Below the pieces are notes generated by a model. It saw only the letters and a program-made list of their open reading frames with translations, was not told the DNA's origin and made no database searches. Of a stretch of DNA of 64,000 nt, positions 37,701 through 51,367 are shown in pieces. The stretch comes from Owenia fusiformis (taxonomy: Eukaryota; Annelida; Polychaeta; Sabellida; Oweniidae), in NCBI GenBank assembly GCA_903813345.2, contig CAIIXF020000006.1, positions 23,693,936 through 23,757,935 of the forward strand. Reading direction: 5' to 3'. Position numbers and translations under genes: made by a program. Within the stretch, counting starts at the first letter, position 1. Every line of letters begins with the position of its first letter.

Positions 37701-38231
37701 GCTTCCAAAATCACAATCGTTGGATAATACATTTGTCTCAGAATGATAGGCCACCCTGTAGCAATGTAGCTTTCACTTGAACATGTTGAAGTGTACCCTT
37801 GAGAATAATGAACTTACTTTCAAATTGGTCTTGCTTTTGTGGTGTATGTGGGTTTTTAGCAAATCTGCCATGCTCATTTGTTTCCAGAACCATCATCTTG
37901 TTCAAATGTATCACTATACGCGCATGTATAGACAGATGACATAGATATACATATAAATTATATATTGCACCTGTATTTACTTACATGGGAATATATTCCA
38001 TTTGGAAAAATGCAAATGCATGGACATATATTTTCATCTTATATATGACTTCAATCTAACATATTATTTCATATTTATATTTTCATAGTTAGTTTAACAT
38101 GAATAATAGAATGATCCAAGAGAACAATATTTTTGTTTTTTTAAATTGATGGGTTTACTGTGAATTCAATAAATTACAATTTGCAAGGGGTAAGTGTACT
38201 GTATGAGCTGGCTAGTGGCTTTGTATTTTAT
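34753..38231. other. Intergenic, no gene assigned
   Basis: AT-rich. The minus-strand frame at 35566-35826 is the only protein-like stretch, and I could not assign it (see rejected items). No RNA gene or clear repeat was recognised. Confidence 0.3.
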
Positions 38232-38629
38232 GTTAGGCCAGGGTAATTAAATTAGTTGTTTCTCTTTCTTCTATTTTTCAAAATTGATACGGGAATGACG
38301 GTTTTTATATTACCTTTTTTGTCTATCTAAAATGCTGATGAGGGACTTTTTCTTTAAAATAACTGTAAAAACAAATAACTAATTTTGAAGGAAATAAACT
38401 GGGTTTATGTTGAATTTATATGTTGAATTTAGCCTACTTTACTGGTATATTTGATCATATATCAGTACCACGATATTGTCAATTATCCTGATCCATAAAA
38501 AGTAAAAAAAGTGTTTCACACGCCATGGATGCGCGCGAGGTACGGTGTTTTTTCTCAGAAATGGCAGAAAAAAGGTGGAGGGGGATGAGAAACAACTAAT
38601 GAGAAACAACTAATTTAATTACCCTAACC
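38232..38629. mobile_element. Short foldback element
   Basis: The left sequence gttaggccagggtaattaaa ttagttgtttctc is mirrored by gagaaacaactaatttaattaccctaacc on the right. The right arm contains a 15-base tandem duplication (gagaaacaactaat twice). The target duplication is unclear. Confidence 0.55.
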
Positions 38630-39054
38630 TTAGTTCATCCAGTAGTACGTTTTTACTGCAAAGTAGTGTTTTTATATGCAGCTTAATAGCATAAAATATG
38701 TTGAATGAAGCATATGGTGTGGATTAGTCGTGTGACACCCAAACTGACCAATACATGAGGGTATTAGCTACTTTTCACATAAACCAAAGGAGGACAGTGC
38801 TTTTATTTAAACTGGGAGCTTACCTCCACACGACTGATCATGTGACCATGGTGGTGGTCCCCTTTAATCACCTAAATATTACAGCCTATAACTCAGGTGT
38901 GGAGCAGAGAAAGCATGATTTAGACAGAAGTGATATCATGTGAAGTTGTTATTCTTAATTACTGCTATATAAGAACAGTTTGACACAGGAGAAAGAAAGA
39001 TTTATTACATTGGGTTGCTTTAGAAAATGGTTGAATTGCTCCCACTTTGATAAT

Positions 39055-39563
39055 GGAGAGGTTAAGCTAACGATGTTTTTCACAACGTAACCGTGAACGC
39101 AAAGTACAAAAATTAACAAAGGAATGTATCGAGCGCTCATAGTTTTATGCGCGCTTAGTCTACTTCAGATACTCTTTCAGCTTCAGAGTTTCGGGTTTAG
39201 AACGGGAGATTTGAATATTTGACGTTGGGTCAACGGGAACCATTTTACTCGTGTCTATTGAACATTATGCTGTCAATTTTGATTTCGATGCACAGTTGAA
39301 TTCTTGCTGAACACGATGATGTATGTCATGCATGATTTAGCGCCAAAAATCTTACGAAACGAGCTCGTTTAAAATATGTATTAGAAAACCAGCTATAAAA
39401 CCACATCGATGACATACTATAGAATCATTACACGCTATGGTGTAGTCTAAACAAACACTGGATTTGAACGGGTATTTATATGAGAAGGCTACATGAATTT
39501 GTATATGGTCGAGTGATACGTACAGGTTCAGTTTCGATTATATATGCAAAGCTTATACTCTCC
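39055..39563. mobile_element. 509-bp element, first of two abutting copies
   Basis: Begins GGAGAGGTTAAGC and ends with the near-complement GCTTATACTCTCC. It is preceded by AAT (39052-39054) and followed by AAT (39564-39566), after which a second copy begins at once. The first copy is intact and gives the empty-site sequence for the insertion in copy 2. Confidence 0.8.
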
Positions 39564-41699
39564 AATGGAGGGGTTAAGCTAACGATGTTTTTCACAACGT
39601 AACCGTGAACGCAAAGTACAAAAATTAACAAAGGAATGTATCGAGCGCTCATAGTTTTATGCGCGCTTAGTCTACTTCAGATACTCTTTCAGCTTCAGAG
39701 TTTCGGGTTTAGAACGGGAGATTTGAATATTTGACGTTGGGTCAACGGGAACCATTTTACTCGTGTCTATTGAACATTATGCTGTCAATTTTGATTTCGA
39801 TGCACAGTTGAATTCTTGCTGAACACGATGATGTATGTCATGCATGATTTAGCGCCAAAAATCTTACGAAACGAGCTCGTTTAAAATATGTATTAGAAAA
39901 CCAGCTATAAAACCACATCAATGACATACTATAGAATCATTACACGCTATGTAGGCTAGGCAAATGGAAGTTTAACATCCCCAAAATTGCAACAGTTTTT
40001 AAATTAGGCTTATATTGTATATTGATATCAGTTGAAAAACATATCAAAAATGTAGAAAAATATATGCAGTGGACAAATGTGAAATGTCACATTCTAGGTA
40101 CCCCCCTCCAAATTTGAGTATGGGATTGTAAATATTTTTTTATTTCAAAATGGGATGCTCTTCTCAACTGAACGAGTAATATTATGATAGTTTACTGACA
40201 TAAGAGCAACTAAAAATTGTTAACCAACTATTTGAGTGCAATAATTGGCATTTCTAGCCCCAAATATCTGAAAATAGGCCATCAAATAGCCTGAATTTAA
40301 TATAACAATGTATTTATTTCTGTATCTATTCATCAGAATTGCATGAAAAAAATCAAGAAGGTTATTATACACCTGACCATTGTATTTAATAAGTATCAGG
40401 GTCATTAAGTGGATATTGAGGGTGAAAATAATATTTGAAATTTCAATATTTTACCACATACCTTTTTGGGGTGACCTTGCTTTTGTTTAATTACTTCCAA
40501 GATATGTCATATTTGAACTCAATAGCACAACTAAATTATTTGTAAAGGCTCATTTTGTCCTGAAAACAGTTTTTTGATGTTTTCAGGAAAGGATTATGTA
40601 AAAAAAAGTAGAAAAAACAGCAAATGCCAGGTGAAATATAGGGGGAGCCCTACTTTTAGTTCATAACTGCTAAATTATAAAATGTTTTTTCCTTTTAAAT
40701 TCAATTTGATATATAATATACCTTTTCTGGTAAAAGAGAGAACGATTTGTTAGAAATTAAGTACAATCGGTGGTCTAAAAATATCCTTGAAAAGGCAACA
40801 AAATGTTAAATATCCCTGTCCCTGACATCAGTTTATTAATATGAGCCAAAAAGGTAACCCAACCAAATGTTTGTTAATAACCCAGTCATTCAGCATGGGT
40901 GTGACATCATATTTGGCACAATTACCTTGTTCAATGTTCTTTCATTCTACTAAGTGTCATTGATCTATCCTTAATAGTAACGATTTTATGGCCATTTACA
41001 AAATGTGCTCAAAATATCGCAATGTTCCTAACTGACTGGACATCAATACCACCATTTTTTATTATCTGTGGACCTTTTTTCTATACTAACAACACTTGAA
41101 ACAAGAGATAAGAATGAAGATGAGAGCCATGACACGAGATTTTTATGCTCCTGATTTGAACAACTACGTACGATACGTTCAAGTTGGCCTCCAGGCATGA
41201 CACTCATATTTCATGGCATGGTATAAAATGGCCATAAAAATCGTGACCACCAGAGATAGACCACTGAGACTGGGTAGATTGATAATACATTGACCAAGGC
41301 TCAATTCTGCCAAATATGACACTAAATCCATGCAGGATGACTGGACTGGGTTATTAAGATTTGTTTGGGATACGTTTTTGGCTCGCCCTGTATTAAGGAA
41401 AAAGAGTTACTTTTGACTACGGTGTTCTTAACCACACAGTGATATTGAGAAATGGAATGAAGAAGTTCAACTGAAGAATGTTGGATTTCAAGATGAAATT
41501 TAATAAAAAATGAGGAAAAGGTTTCTCCGTTAATAAATACTACTGAGTTAACTAGTGTAAATTCCTGGTCTTTATACAGGGCATGGCTCAATTATGTTAT
41601 GTTCATTATCAAAAATGCTGCCTTAATTTTGTAATCTTAACCTTCATATATATTTGTCTTACTTATAGAGAGCAAAAATAATGCTGATTATATAAGCGA

Positions 41700-41923
41700 A
41701 TTTTGGGCCCCTAAACCCCTAAAGTGGGCCCAAATTTTGAAATATTGAGGCCCATTTTCTTCAAAATTTGGCCTGGAATTAAAAAATAAGACCTTAAAAG
41801 GCCCTCTTATGGCCTTAAGGCCCACTTTTTAGGGCCTTAAAGCCTTTTTTGGTCCCAATTTTTATTCTTGGCCCGCCCAAGGTGGCCCGAACCCCCAGCC
41901 CCCCCCCCCCAGATCCGCCAGTG
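41700..41923 (+). mobile_element. GGCC/AAATTT-rich MITE, copy 3, 5'-truncated
   Basis: Starts within the gggcccctaaa block shared with copy 2 and ends AGATCCGCCAGTG at 41923. The left tip is missing. The orientation is that of copy 2. Confidence 0.7.
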
Positions 41924-42349
41924 TTCATTATTTTGTCATCATTATTTTCATGATCAGTTATGGAGGTATTTGCACAAATGCCTTTGCATACCTACTTCAT
42001 AGAAGTAAAATATGCCTAACACACACAATGGATGATCTCTGAGAGAGGGGAGCTGCATTTAGGCAATGGGAACAAACGTTTCGTTGCTTATTTCCCAGCA
42101 GTTTATTTCCCTCCCACTCCTGGATCTGATGGTATACTGACTCTATAATTGTTGTTTTCCGCAGCATCAGAAGTTGGAGGAAGAACACGGGGCTGCAATA
42201 ATTCATATCTTGCTGCTCTCTTTTAATAGAATTTTTGAAGCCTAAGTTCATTTAGGGTTTCACCATTTTTCCACCATAAATTGACAAAAGAGCATGTTCC
42301 TCGATCTGCAATGACAGAGTTACTTGCATTTCACTGGTTTTCCACTTGA

Positions 42350-42785
42350 TTACGTTGTAACAAAATGTCGGAACATCGAAGATATGATTTTTCTTTTTCC
42401 TTATTTCATGCGTTGTAGGCAGAATTATCACAAACATGTATCAGTATTATATGTTTAAAAAATGTACATATTTGCGGACAAATAGTTCAGAAGACAACAG
42501 AATCGTCGATTTACTTCCTCACTTAAGTTACATAAACGGTATTTTGATAAACAGTTAAGATCTCACTTTGAACTGCCAACGTTTATGTAAGGAATTAAAT
42601 CAACAATTCTGTTGTCTTCTGAGCTATTTTTGCGCAAACATGTACATTTCTAAAACATATGATACTGATACACGATTGTGAGAAAAAGAACATCGTGGGG
42701 ATTCTGCCTACAACGAGTGAAAAAAAGGAAAAAAGAAATATCGTGCCTTCGACGTTTAGATATTTGACCCGTTTCGGTAAGAAGC
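42350..42785. mobile_element. Small foldback nested in the 4.3-kb element
   Basis: Sequence around 42,372-42,510 (including gcgttgtaggcagaat and tcagaagacaacagaat) recurs inverted at 42,605-42,760, centred near 42,563. Confidence 0.65.
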
Positions 42786-44378
42786 GTAATTGATCGGATC
42801 ACCAGTGCTTTGATAATTTAAAAACAACCGCTTGTTTTCTCAAGAACTCACTCTTTTCTATCTGCCTCAATGATAGCTTCTTGTCTATGCCATATATAAC
42901 CTGAAATATATACACCCCAGAAAAGATAAACAAAATATTGTCACAGACCACTTTTTCCGAAGACAATCTTATTTCATTTATATTCCAACATTTTGATTCT
43001 TGGGTTGCTGCTTTTGGTTCAGGTTTGAAGAAAATGTTGAAGTTTGTGTTTTGTGCATGATAAATTAGAAGCACAAGGAGATATGTATGAGTATACTGTA
43101 TTTGAGGTTTGGACACTTTGCATTGCAGTTTTCACAATCAAAATATCTGCATCCGATTCTGAATGTAGCACATGTACACTCAATGTTTTCCAACCTGACA
43201 GACAGATTTACAATCATTCCTACGTACTGAAATTATATTAATGAAAGACTCCCCAGATATCTGAGATTTAAATGTGCTCTATCAGTTTAAATTCCGTTTA
43301 ATAACCATAAATTCGTTTCTACAGCATTATACATCCAATTTTATAGTTCAAAAGTAATGTACTCTTAATATGTAATGATTTATTTATCTGATGAATTTAA
43401 ATTCTGTAATTGCGGATTGTAAATAATAATTTAAACAATATTAAATTCCACAGAAACTACAACTTACATTATTTAGATAAGCCTAGTATAGAGCAGTTAT
43501 CAAATACCCTAATATCAGAGTGGTGATATGTAATTATTCATCAAATACAAGTGAGGTCACCTTAACATTTCACCTGGTGCAACTAATAAGGTATAAACCT
43601 TCACAAAACTTGTATTTTAGATGATGACAATCCTATATAAATGATTTAGATGTCAACTCTAATACAAATGTGATGCATTGTGGGAGTTAGTCATCAAAAC
43701 TATAGTCTCCCCTATAGTGGGCGAGGCAAAACTATGAAAATGAAATCATTTTTTTCTTCCTAAGTATACACGTTAGAATTCTGACACTCAACAAATATGA
43801 AGTTCATATAAATATGTAACACCATGATTTTTTTCATGCTTTTCTGACTAACTGATCCTAAAATATCTAAATAGATATGTGAAAACATGCCTGTTTTGTG
43901 GCCTATTTTGTTATACTTTGGGGTCAAATGACCAATTACTGGTCTCAAAAATGGTTAAAATAATATTTTAATTATTTGTAAATATGTGGTCTATCATAAT
44001 AAAGCTTTAATACTTGACTAAAGTATTCCATTTGGGAAGGAAAAATTGTTTCCTATCAATACTCAATTTTGGGGTAGGGTTGTAGGGGGTACCTAGGAAG
44101 TGAAATTTCATATTTGTCCACTGCATACATTTTTCTACATTTTTGATATGTTTTTCAACTGATATCAATACATAATATAAGACTAATTTAAAAACTGTTG
44201 CAATTTTGGGGATGTTTGGGCCTTTTATGAGCCCATTTGCTTGGCCTAATGGTGTAGTCTAAACAAACACTGGATTTGAACGGCTATTTATATGAGAAGG
44301 CTACATGAATTTGTATATGGTCGAGTGATACGTACAGGTTCAGTTTCGATTATATATGCAAAGCTTAACCTCTCCAAT

Positions 44379-46155
44379 GATGGTTCGCCCTAACTCACAA
44401 CGAGAAATAGTAGATCGGACCGAATATCCGGATGTTCACCAGACCTCAACACACCGTAAGCATTTAGGGATCTACGTTGAGCTTAACATACTTTAAAAAT
44501 AAAAAAAGTGGTACAAAAAATGTACGTTCCCTATTTTACGACGTAAAGGAGATTCTTAGTCAGTCTTTAGTTAAGATCGTCCTATTGTTATCAGTCGTGT
44601 TATGACGTCATAAATGATATCCAAAACACTTAAATGTTTATATCTTATGTTCAACAATATACTATTTTGGCTATATATTCGCTTTACTACTTATTAAAGA
44701 CGGAGTGACAATGAAATATTCTGTTATCATATACTGGCAATGCTTTATACGATTACAAAACAAAAATGCGTTAATTCGTCGTCAAGATATTCATCATGTT
44801 CAAGCGTTCCATATAAGGAATACACGACGCGGAACACATAATACATAGAGTTCCTGTAAAGCTGGTATTCCAAGGTTTCTAACGGTATATAGAATCCTAA
44901 TACTTAAAAGCACAATTTGTTTTTGCGTGTTGTTACTTTTGTAATTTTTTGATAGTTCTCGGGTGTTACATGGAGTTCCCCAGGATCTTGCGACGAGTAA
45001 AAGTTATTTTAAGCTCAAAACATGACAAAAATGTATCAGTAAAACATTGTTGCTACCTTGATAAGCAAAATTGAATCCTGAACAATTCTGTCCGAGGTAC
45101 TACAGACTGTTGGGACTGCGGCAAAAGTACAAACAGCACAGAAAGATCAGAACATAAAAAAGTTGCAAAAAACACCCACGCCTATTTATCACCCAATGCA
45201 TAATTTATGAGAACAAACCAAACGTGCCAAATGTCACCGCCTAATACACACGCATACATACGTTTGTATTTGTTATAACGCCGAACACCAACCGCCGACT
45301 GCCGAACAACGTCCATAAAAAATAAAGTTGGGGATTAATAGCAATATGTCACTCTGGTGCTGGCATAAAAATTGTATCTTTGACACGATTATAATTGGAT
45401 AATGTAGACAATAACATACCAAACTAGAATGCAGCGAGATCAATCCCACCGTGCATGGGTATTAATTAGCTATTATCTCAATTCGATGAAAGGCCAGATG
45501 AGCTCTGATCGCGCAATGGACTGGTGATCCCTGTGATATTGTTTTAGGCTTACGTCTATCCCATTCAAACTAAATTTTAGATTGATTCATGCAAGTCATA
45601 TTATTGTTGTATAACTTATCAATTATTTTCCAGCAGATTGCAAAGCTTTGGGTATATTGAGAATGGCGTTCAATTAGGAACGCCCGTTTCGATGCCAAAT
45701 TATATTTATTCAATGTCTTTTGGGAGGCCATATTCTCGTGAAATAACTATACAGAATGTCGTTAGTTGTATAACTAGGGTAATAATGCCTGGTTCGGATA
45801 GCAGCCATCGAAGACCAATAAACAGACTCGCCATTATTAGCTATCCCGAGGGCTTCAGCCAGCTTCCAAAGGGACCGATGTTCAATGAAAATTGATGATT
45901 ATTGAGAGAGTTAAATTTATCTGGCGTTGTCTTGAGTGTGAAGGTGTTTCGTGAGAAGAACACATTAGAAAAAGTAGAAAAACAAAGTTGCCTAAAACAA
46001 TAAGGAAATAATATGGTTACTCTAGCATATAGAGGTAGATATTAGTCCCTGGGGCGCATCACTAACACGTTTAAAATTACTCAAATCAGCCTATTGTTGG
46101 GCTTCAACCTTACTCTGGCGTGTTACAGACTAAAGTCGATGCTTTCGATTGCGCA
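44379..46155. other. Intergenic; one dispersed repeat
   Basis: No gene is assigned. The stretch 45280-45370 is the second copy of the repeat seen at 20846-20945. A short hydrophobic minus-strand frame at 45706-45834 is discussed under findings. Confidence 0.35.
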
Positions 46156-46163
46156 GTAAAATC

Positions 46164-46393
46164 TGACGTAGTCGCTATACGTCACACTAATGCCGTCTGC
46201 AGGTTATAATACCAACATTATAGTAACAATAGGTATAAATTGAGAAAATCTAGGCTGTGCGAGAGGAACCGGGATTAAGTCAGTAAAGGAACACCAGATT
46301 ACAAGGATTAAAAACTTCAATCTAACGAGGCAACCTTAAAAGGAACCAGATAGATACCACATAACATTACACGAGGACACAACGTCTTCAAAG
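46164..46393 (+). promoter_or_regulatory. Candidate promoter and non-coding exon 1 of the FMRFamide gene
   Basis: TATAAAT at 46234-46240 is followed by about 130 bases without a single ATG, ending in caaag|gtaaat, a good splice donor (exon end 46393). Two CRE-like half sites, tgacgta (46164-46170) and acgtcac (46179-46185), lie 50-70 bases upstream of the TATA box. The signal-peptide exon at 51.37 kb is itself preceded by a splice acceptor (aattgcag, about 51,330), so an upstream untranslated exon is required, and this is the best candidate on the plus strand. The pairing is inference; no transcript was seen. Confidence 0.4.
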
Positions 46394-49300
46394 GTAAATA
46401 AAAAAAGTGATTTAATTTACAAGTTACCCTTTGTTTATGTACATAACTTTTTCAATAACGTTTTTGTGTTGGTTATATTTCTGTGAACCTTTTTTTGTTT
46501 CCTTAAAACGGAAAACAAAACTAGTGTTTAATATGATAAAAAAAAGTGACCATAGATTTTCATGTTGTTGTTTTTTTTTAAAAAGAAGAGTATAAGTCAT
46601 AAAAACCTAACTGAGAGTGAAGATTATAAATATTTTTACTCGATTTAATCGAAATTTAATAATTTCTTACATGGCCTGAACTTTTTGTTTTTCAATTACA
46701 AAATTCTAAAATTCTTTTCATCTCACTATGTGCACATGATGGTCAGATTTTTTCTCCTTTGGCAACTTTCATATCCTTCATTTTTAATAGTCACTCCTGT
46801 AGAGGGCCAATCTTGTGAAATATGTAAAAGTGCATGTGTTTATTTCGGAACTTGAATGAATTTGTAAAATTGTTAAACGCAAAATTTGAACACATTCTCT
46901 TTATTTCGAAAACTTGAGTTCTATATTTATGAAAGGAGTGTCACTTGAGCAGACAACAAAATTAAATAGTATTGGCCCAAGTTGAGATTTATCCAACCAG
47001 AATGCAAGTACTTAAAGTGCTCTATTTTTAATTAAGTAAATTTGATGTCCCATTTCCTGATGGAATTTGTCAGTTTTGACTAATGCATTGAATGACTGTT
47101 TTAGAGTCTTCTGAAATCCTTTCGAGCTCATGCATTATTCAACATCAATTCCAAAAGTCCCCCGCGCGTTCAATTCGTCAGTTTCAACATGTGAAACCCC
47201 AATTACACTTTCATCTATGATCCCTTTTCGATAAAGAGTGAATATATGAGATCTGTAGAGCCTCGTGTGACTCTATTTTCCGAATGGTTTATTTAATCTT
47301 GAAATCTACATTTTATCAAAGTTTATATTCCAGGTCAAGATAGAGACACTTAGTAAAAAGCTTCAAGTCTACAAATCAAGTATTGTTGTATTTTAATCGG
47401 ATGAACATTAAAAATGTACCCTGCTCGCAGAGTCTAGTTATGAACTACCCTCTGCCTAGTATAGACTAAATTACAGTTTAGCAGCCCCGCCCCTACGACC
47501 GATGCCCGTGATAAAAATCGGGTCATAAATCATTTCACATACCTCGCTGATCTATTCTCAACCAATCGGCAAGCTGGAAGGAACAAGTGCTTAATGCGTG
47601 CACAATAATTATGCGATTACGTCAGAGAAAATGACCGTACTCTGATTCGCTCGGTGAGTTCAGAGATTTATTGCAAACTGAAAGAGTGAAGAAGCTCTCT
47701 TTCTAGAAGTGAAGTCGAACGAATGCAAAGGGTATTAGAAATGTAAAAAGGAAGGTAATCTTATTATAGAATTATATTTTCCAAAGTAACGTCTATCATC
47801 TGCCTTTTTTAATCATATCTTAATTAACTGGCTGGTGAAAAAATCGTAACCCATTTCACTCTGCTTGATTGGTTCAAGGGCATTACAATACCAGGGGATT
47901 TGTCGTTTCGTGCAGTACCTCTTGCACGCGCAGCTCACTGCACTAAACGAAATGTAACTTCCCGGGTATTGATTTTTCCCTTGATGGGTTCTTCAGGGGT
48001 ATATAATGTCAAAACAAACGCAAGCATGTGTGAGACTATGTGTAGAAACTATTATAACTTATTGATAACCCCTCGTTCATATTTATAATTAATGGCACAT
48101 CAAGGATATGTTGAGGAAATTGGAAAACAATTATTATGATGCACAAATTACCTGTTGCCGTTATTCTCCCATAATGTAAATCATTTTGATGTAAATCACT
48201 ATGATATTTTATGATATACTAATACATGAAATGTATTTTAGCTTAAATACACTCAACCTGGGATCCGCAAATTCAGCGAACGTATTTTTGTTACACCATC
48301 ATACGTGCAGCATAAAAGTAGTTCCTGGTTTTCTTCTCACTTTCTAATAGTTCTTTTCATTATGGAAATGCCATGGGACATATGAACATTTTTGTCACTT
48401 GTTAAAGTAGCGAACTCGGCGTTTGACATGCAACACTTCAATGCAATGGTTTTCTTTGAGAATACAAATAGGACGATAGCCCTCGATGAAGGATTCTAGT
48501 GCGACCTGAGTCTACTGTTCCGAGTTGTTACGCCCACCGAGAATCTATTAAATCCTAGACTCATATTTGAAAGTAATTTAGGTGCATGTGTAATGCCAGT
48601 CAAAGCTCAAAGAGCTATTTACAAATTGGTTAGAATAAACACAACAGTTGATTGAGTTCGAATGTATGATTTAATTTGTTCTCCATGGCTCATCAATGGG
48701 CTACAACGCATTTCGATCATTGCTATATAAAAACAGTAAACAGATTTAGCAAATACAAATACACAATGGGATTGAAATGAATCGAATTGAGGAAATTGTC
48801 CCTTTGAAATTTCTTATCGCTCTAAGATGAGTTAGGCAAACTATATAAAATGCAAATTATGCTATTTCATTAGTGATGGATCAATTACTCATAAGTGAGA
48901 TCTACTCTCTGTAGAGATGTTTGTATACCCGGTGGTCCCAAATGCGCTTGTTACAGAGTTTCACAAAAAATATTTTCGCAATAGCTTTGTCAAATAAGAT
49001 CGAATCTTCTCGAATTTGTGGATTGTGGAAGACATGAAAATACGAATCATGATATTACTTTGCGTTAACGAGTTGGGGAATTCACGTTTTCATTCAATCT
49101 AGGGAATTCTGTCGTAAACGTGTTAAAATACTATTTCAATAATATATCTAAACTCGCTTACCAAATACACAAGAACATTTAGCGTTATTATCCCACCGAA
49201 GTAAGTTGGGGGGGGGGGGTATATAGAAAAGCCACCCGATCGTCCCTCCGTCTGTCGGTTCGTTCGTTTGTTCGCTCGTTCGTTCGTCTGCCCGAGCGAA

Positions 49301-51330
49301 AACTCAAATACCCCTCAACGGATTTGATTCAATTTTTAATAGGTTAATACTTTATTAGTATCGGGCCTCTGCCCGAGAAGGATTTTTCTAATATTGCCGT
49401 TCAATTCAAAATGACCGCCATAAATCGTAAAAAATAGTCTTTGATAACTCAAATAGTTGGTGGATTTCGTTCAAAATTTATACGATGATGCCAAGGGACA
49501 AATGAGCTATGCAAAAGAAAATATTTTTAAGATGGCTGCTGAATTTCAAAATGGCCGCTATTATTTCGTAAAAGACATAATCTTTAATTACTCAAATACC
49601 AGTGGACGTATTTCGATGATATCTTATATGCTGAGACGAAGAAGCTATATTTTGAATATATAACCGTAAATGCCAAAAAGAGAAAGGACTAAAAACTGTA
49701 AAGAAACCTCGTAAGAAAAGAAAACTCGAATTGTGAACCTGTCATAAGAAAAATAGACCCTATATATCCCAAAACCATGATCTAACGCAAAAAGAAATAA
49801 TGTCTAACAACCGCATTTCCCCCATTCAATCGAGAACCAATATCACAACCCAGAACCAGAACACCAAGGGACATCTCATTTATACTGAAGTCATAACGAT
49901 AGATTTCCAAGATGGCGGCTATTTATCAAATGCGTATGTTTTATTCGGTCGGATTTGCTACTCCGAGGAGTGGCAGTTTCAAGTTGATAAATTCATTTTG
50001 AAATTAGTGTTGAATAACATATCTAAATATACATGTAATTTTTTGGTGATAATGGATGGATGTCGATGCTACATTTGTCTTCGAGATTAGGAAATAATCA
50101 CAATTGAGAATACATCTGTCTGATTCTACGGGGCTTTTTTGTTTATCCAAACAAACATATTTCCGTTTTTGGAAACGTCCTAACTTACGACCTGTCATCG
50201 TTCGTCAAAATGTAGACAATGGTTTTCTCGGGATCGTGAGTTACAATCGTTCCAAATGCTAGTATGAACATTGAATCTATTAATCCATTTGCATATTTGA
50301 GAAAAAATTAAAACAATCGACAATAGTGTTTATTTTTGCAATTGATTTTATTGATGCGTGGTAGAAGACGGATATAGTAGAATAATGAATGTTTAGTTAT
50401 AATGATTGAAATATTGAATTTTCATACAGTCGCTGGAGTTCCAAAATCTGAATTTGTTTCTCCTCTGGACTTGGTAATTCTTTTAAACCAATGTGAAATA
50501 TGCGTAAGTGTGCATTATTTGTTCAATTATCTATCATTTGGTCGTACGATAAAGGTCCATGTGCAGTATGCATTCTTACACCATGAGTACTTTCTGGGTA
50601 TACATAGATACAGTGGTTTTTATAAAAACAATATGCTTTCTTTCAAGTGAAGTACCCATAATGACAAAAAAATATGTCAATCGAACAATTCAAAAAAATA
50701 TTAATAGGGACCCCATGTCAAGATGTTTTCAAAATTTTAAACCTATTTACTCAAAAGAAGATCTTCTTTTTCTGTTTTTTATTGCATGAAACGATTATTC
50801 AACAAGGGGTCTAAAACTTCTTCAAAAATAGAATGGTATTGAAAGTCAAGTTTTGAAGATATCCATTTTCAATGACCAAAACTATGCTGGAAACAATGGA
50901 TCCTATCACAAAAAAATCTTATATGACAGAAAGAAAATGTGTTACTCCTGGGAAACCACTCGTGTTCCAATTACTAAAATCTGGTTCAATTTAGGGCAAA
51001 TTAGTGCCAATTGTTTTAAATAATGAGTCGTTACAATGATCAGAGTTGAACTGAAAGCCTTTGAGATCTATCAACTTATCCTCCTTGTTATCGTTTTTCT
51101 CATTTCCTAAATATTAATTCATTTATCCAGTTTCAATCTTATGATTTTCCTTGGTTCAAGGTATTGAATCCTATGTTTTACAAATTGGGATTTGACACGT
51201 TTTTGAAGGTTGATTCTATAGCTTGGCATAGTTTCGTTTCTGTTGTTTTTGTCATTATTACTTTCTTCCTTGGTTAGATATAGCAAGACAATGCAGTACT
51301 TTAAAATGTTTAATTAAATTGTAATTGCAG
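46394..51330. other. Probable first intron of the FMRFamide gene
   Basis: No coding exon is recognised. It contains a 50-base segment (47683-47732) repeated inverted at 58740-58792, a pyrimidine/CGTT-rich simple stretch (49,240-49,300) and a degenerate ~135-base tandem pair at about 49,400-49,650. Confidence 0.35.
49190..49660. repeat. Simple-sequence-headed dispersed repeat
   Basis: A G-run and ggtatatagaaaagcc are followed by repeated cgttcgtt/tgtc words and then actcaaatacccctcaacgg, related to the sequence at about 15,446-15,540. The part from 49,400 contains two diverged units sharing caaaatg-ccgc, aactcaaat and gatgat words. Confidence 0.5.
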
Positions 51331-51367
51331 GCTTATACATTCCATACTGAAAAACACCATCTTGAAA

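Larger units (their letters stand above)
39952..44248. mobile_element. 4,297-bp DNA transposon inserted with ATG duplication
   Basis: The uninterrupted sibling reads cacgctatggtgtag. Here it reads cacgctATG, then the element, then ATGgtgtag, so the insertion made an exact 3-bp duplication. The tips TAGGCTAGGCAAATGG and CCATTTGCTTGGCCTA are inverted repeats; the arms stay recognisably inverted for about 200 bases and, more weakly, to roughly 500. Inside are a GGCC-rich MITE (41.70-41.92 kb) and a smaller foldback (42.35-42.78 kb). I found no frame I can call a transposase; short minus-strand frames at 41322-41591 and 41997-42251 are unassigned. Confidence 0.85.
39567..44375. mobile_element. 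509-bp element, second copy, split by an insertion
   Basis: 39567-39951 (385 bases) plus 44252-44375 (124 bases) together equal 509 bases and match copy 1 with only a few differences. It ends GCTTAACCTCTCC followed by AAT (44376-44378). The break is caused by the 4.3-kb element at 39952-44248. Confidence 0.85.
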
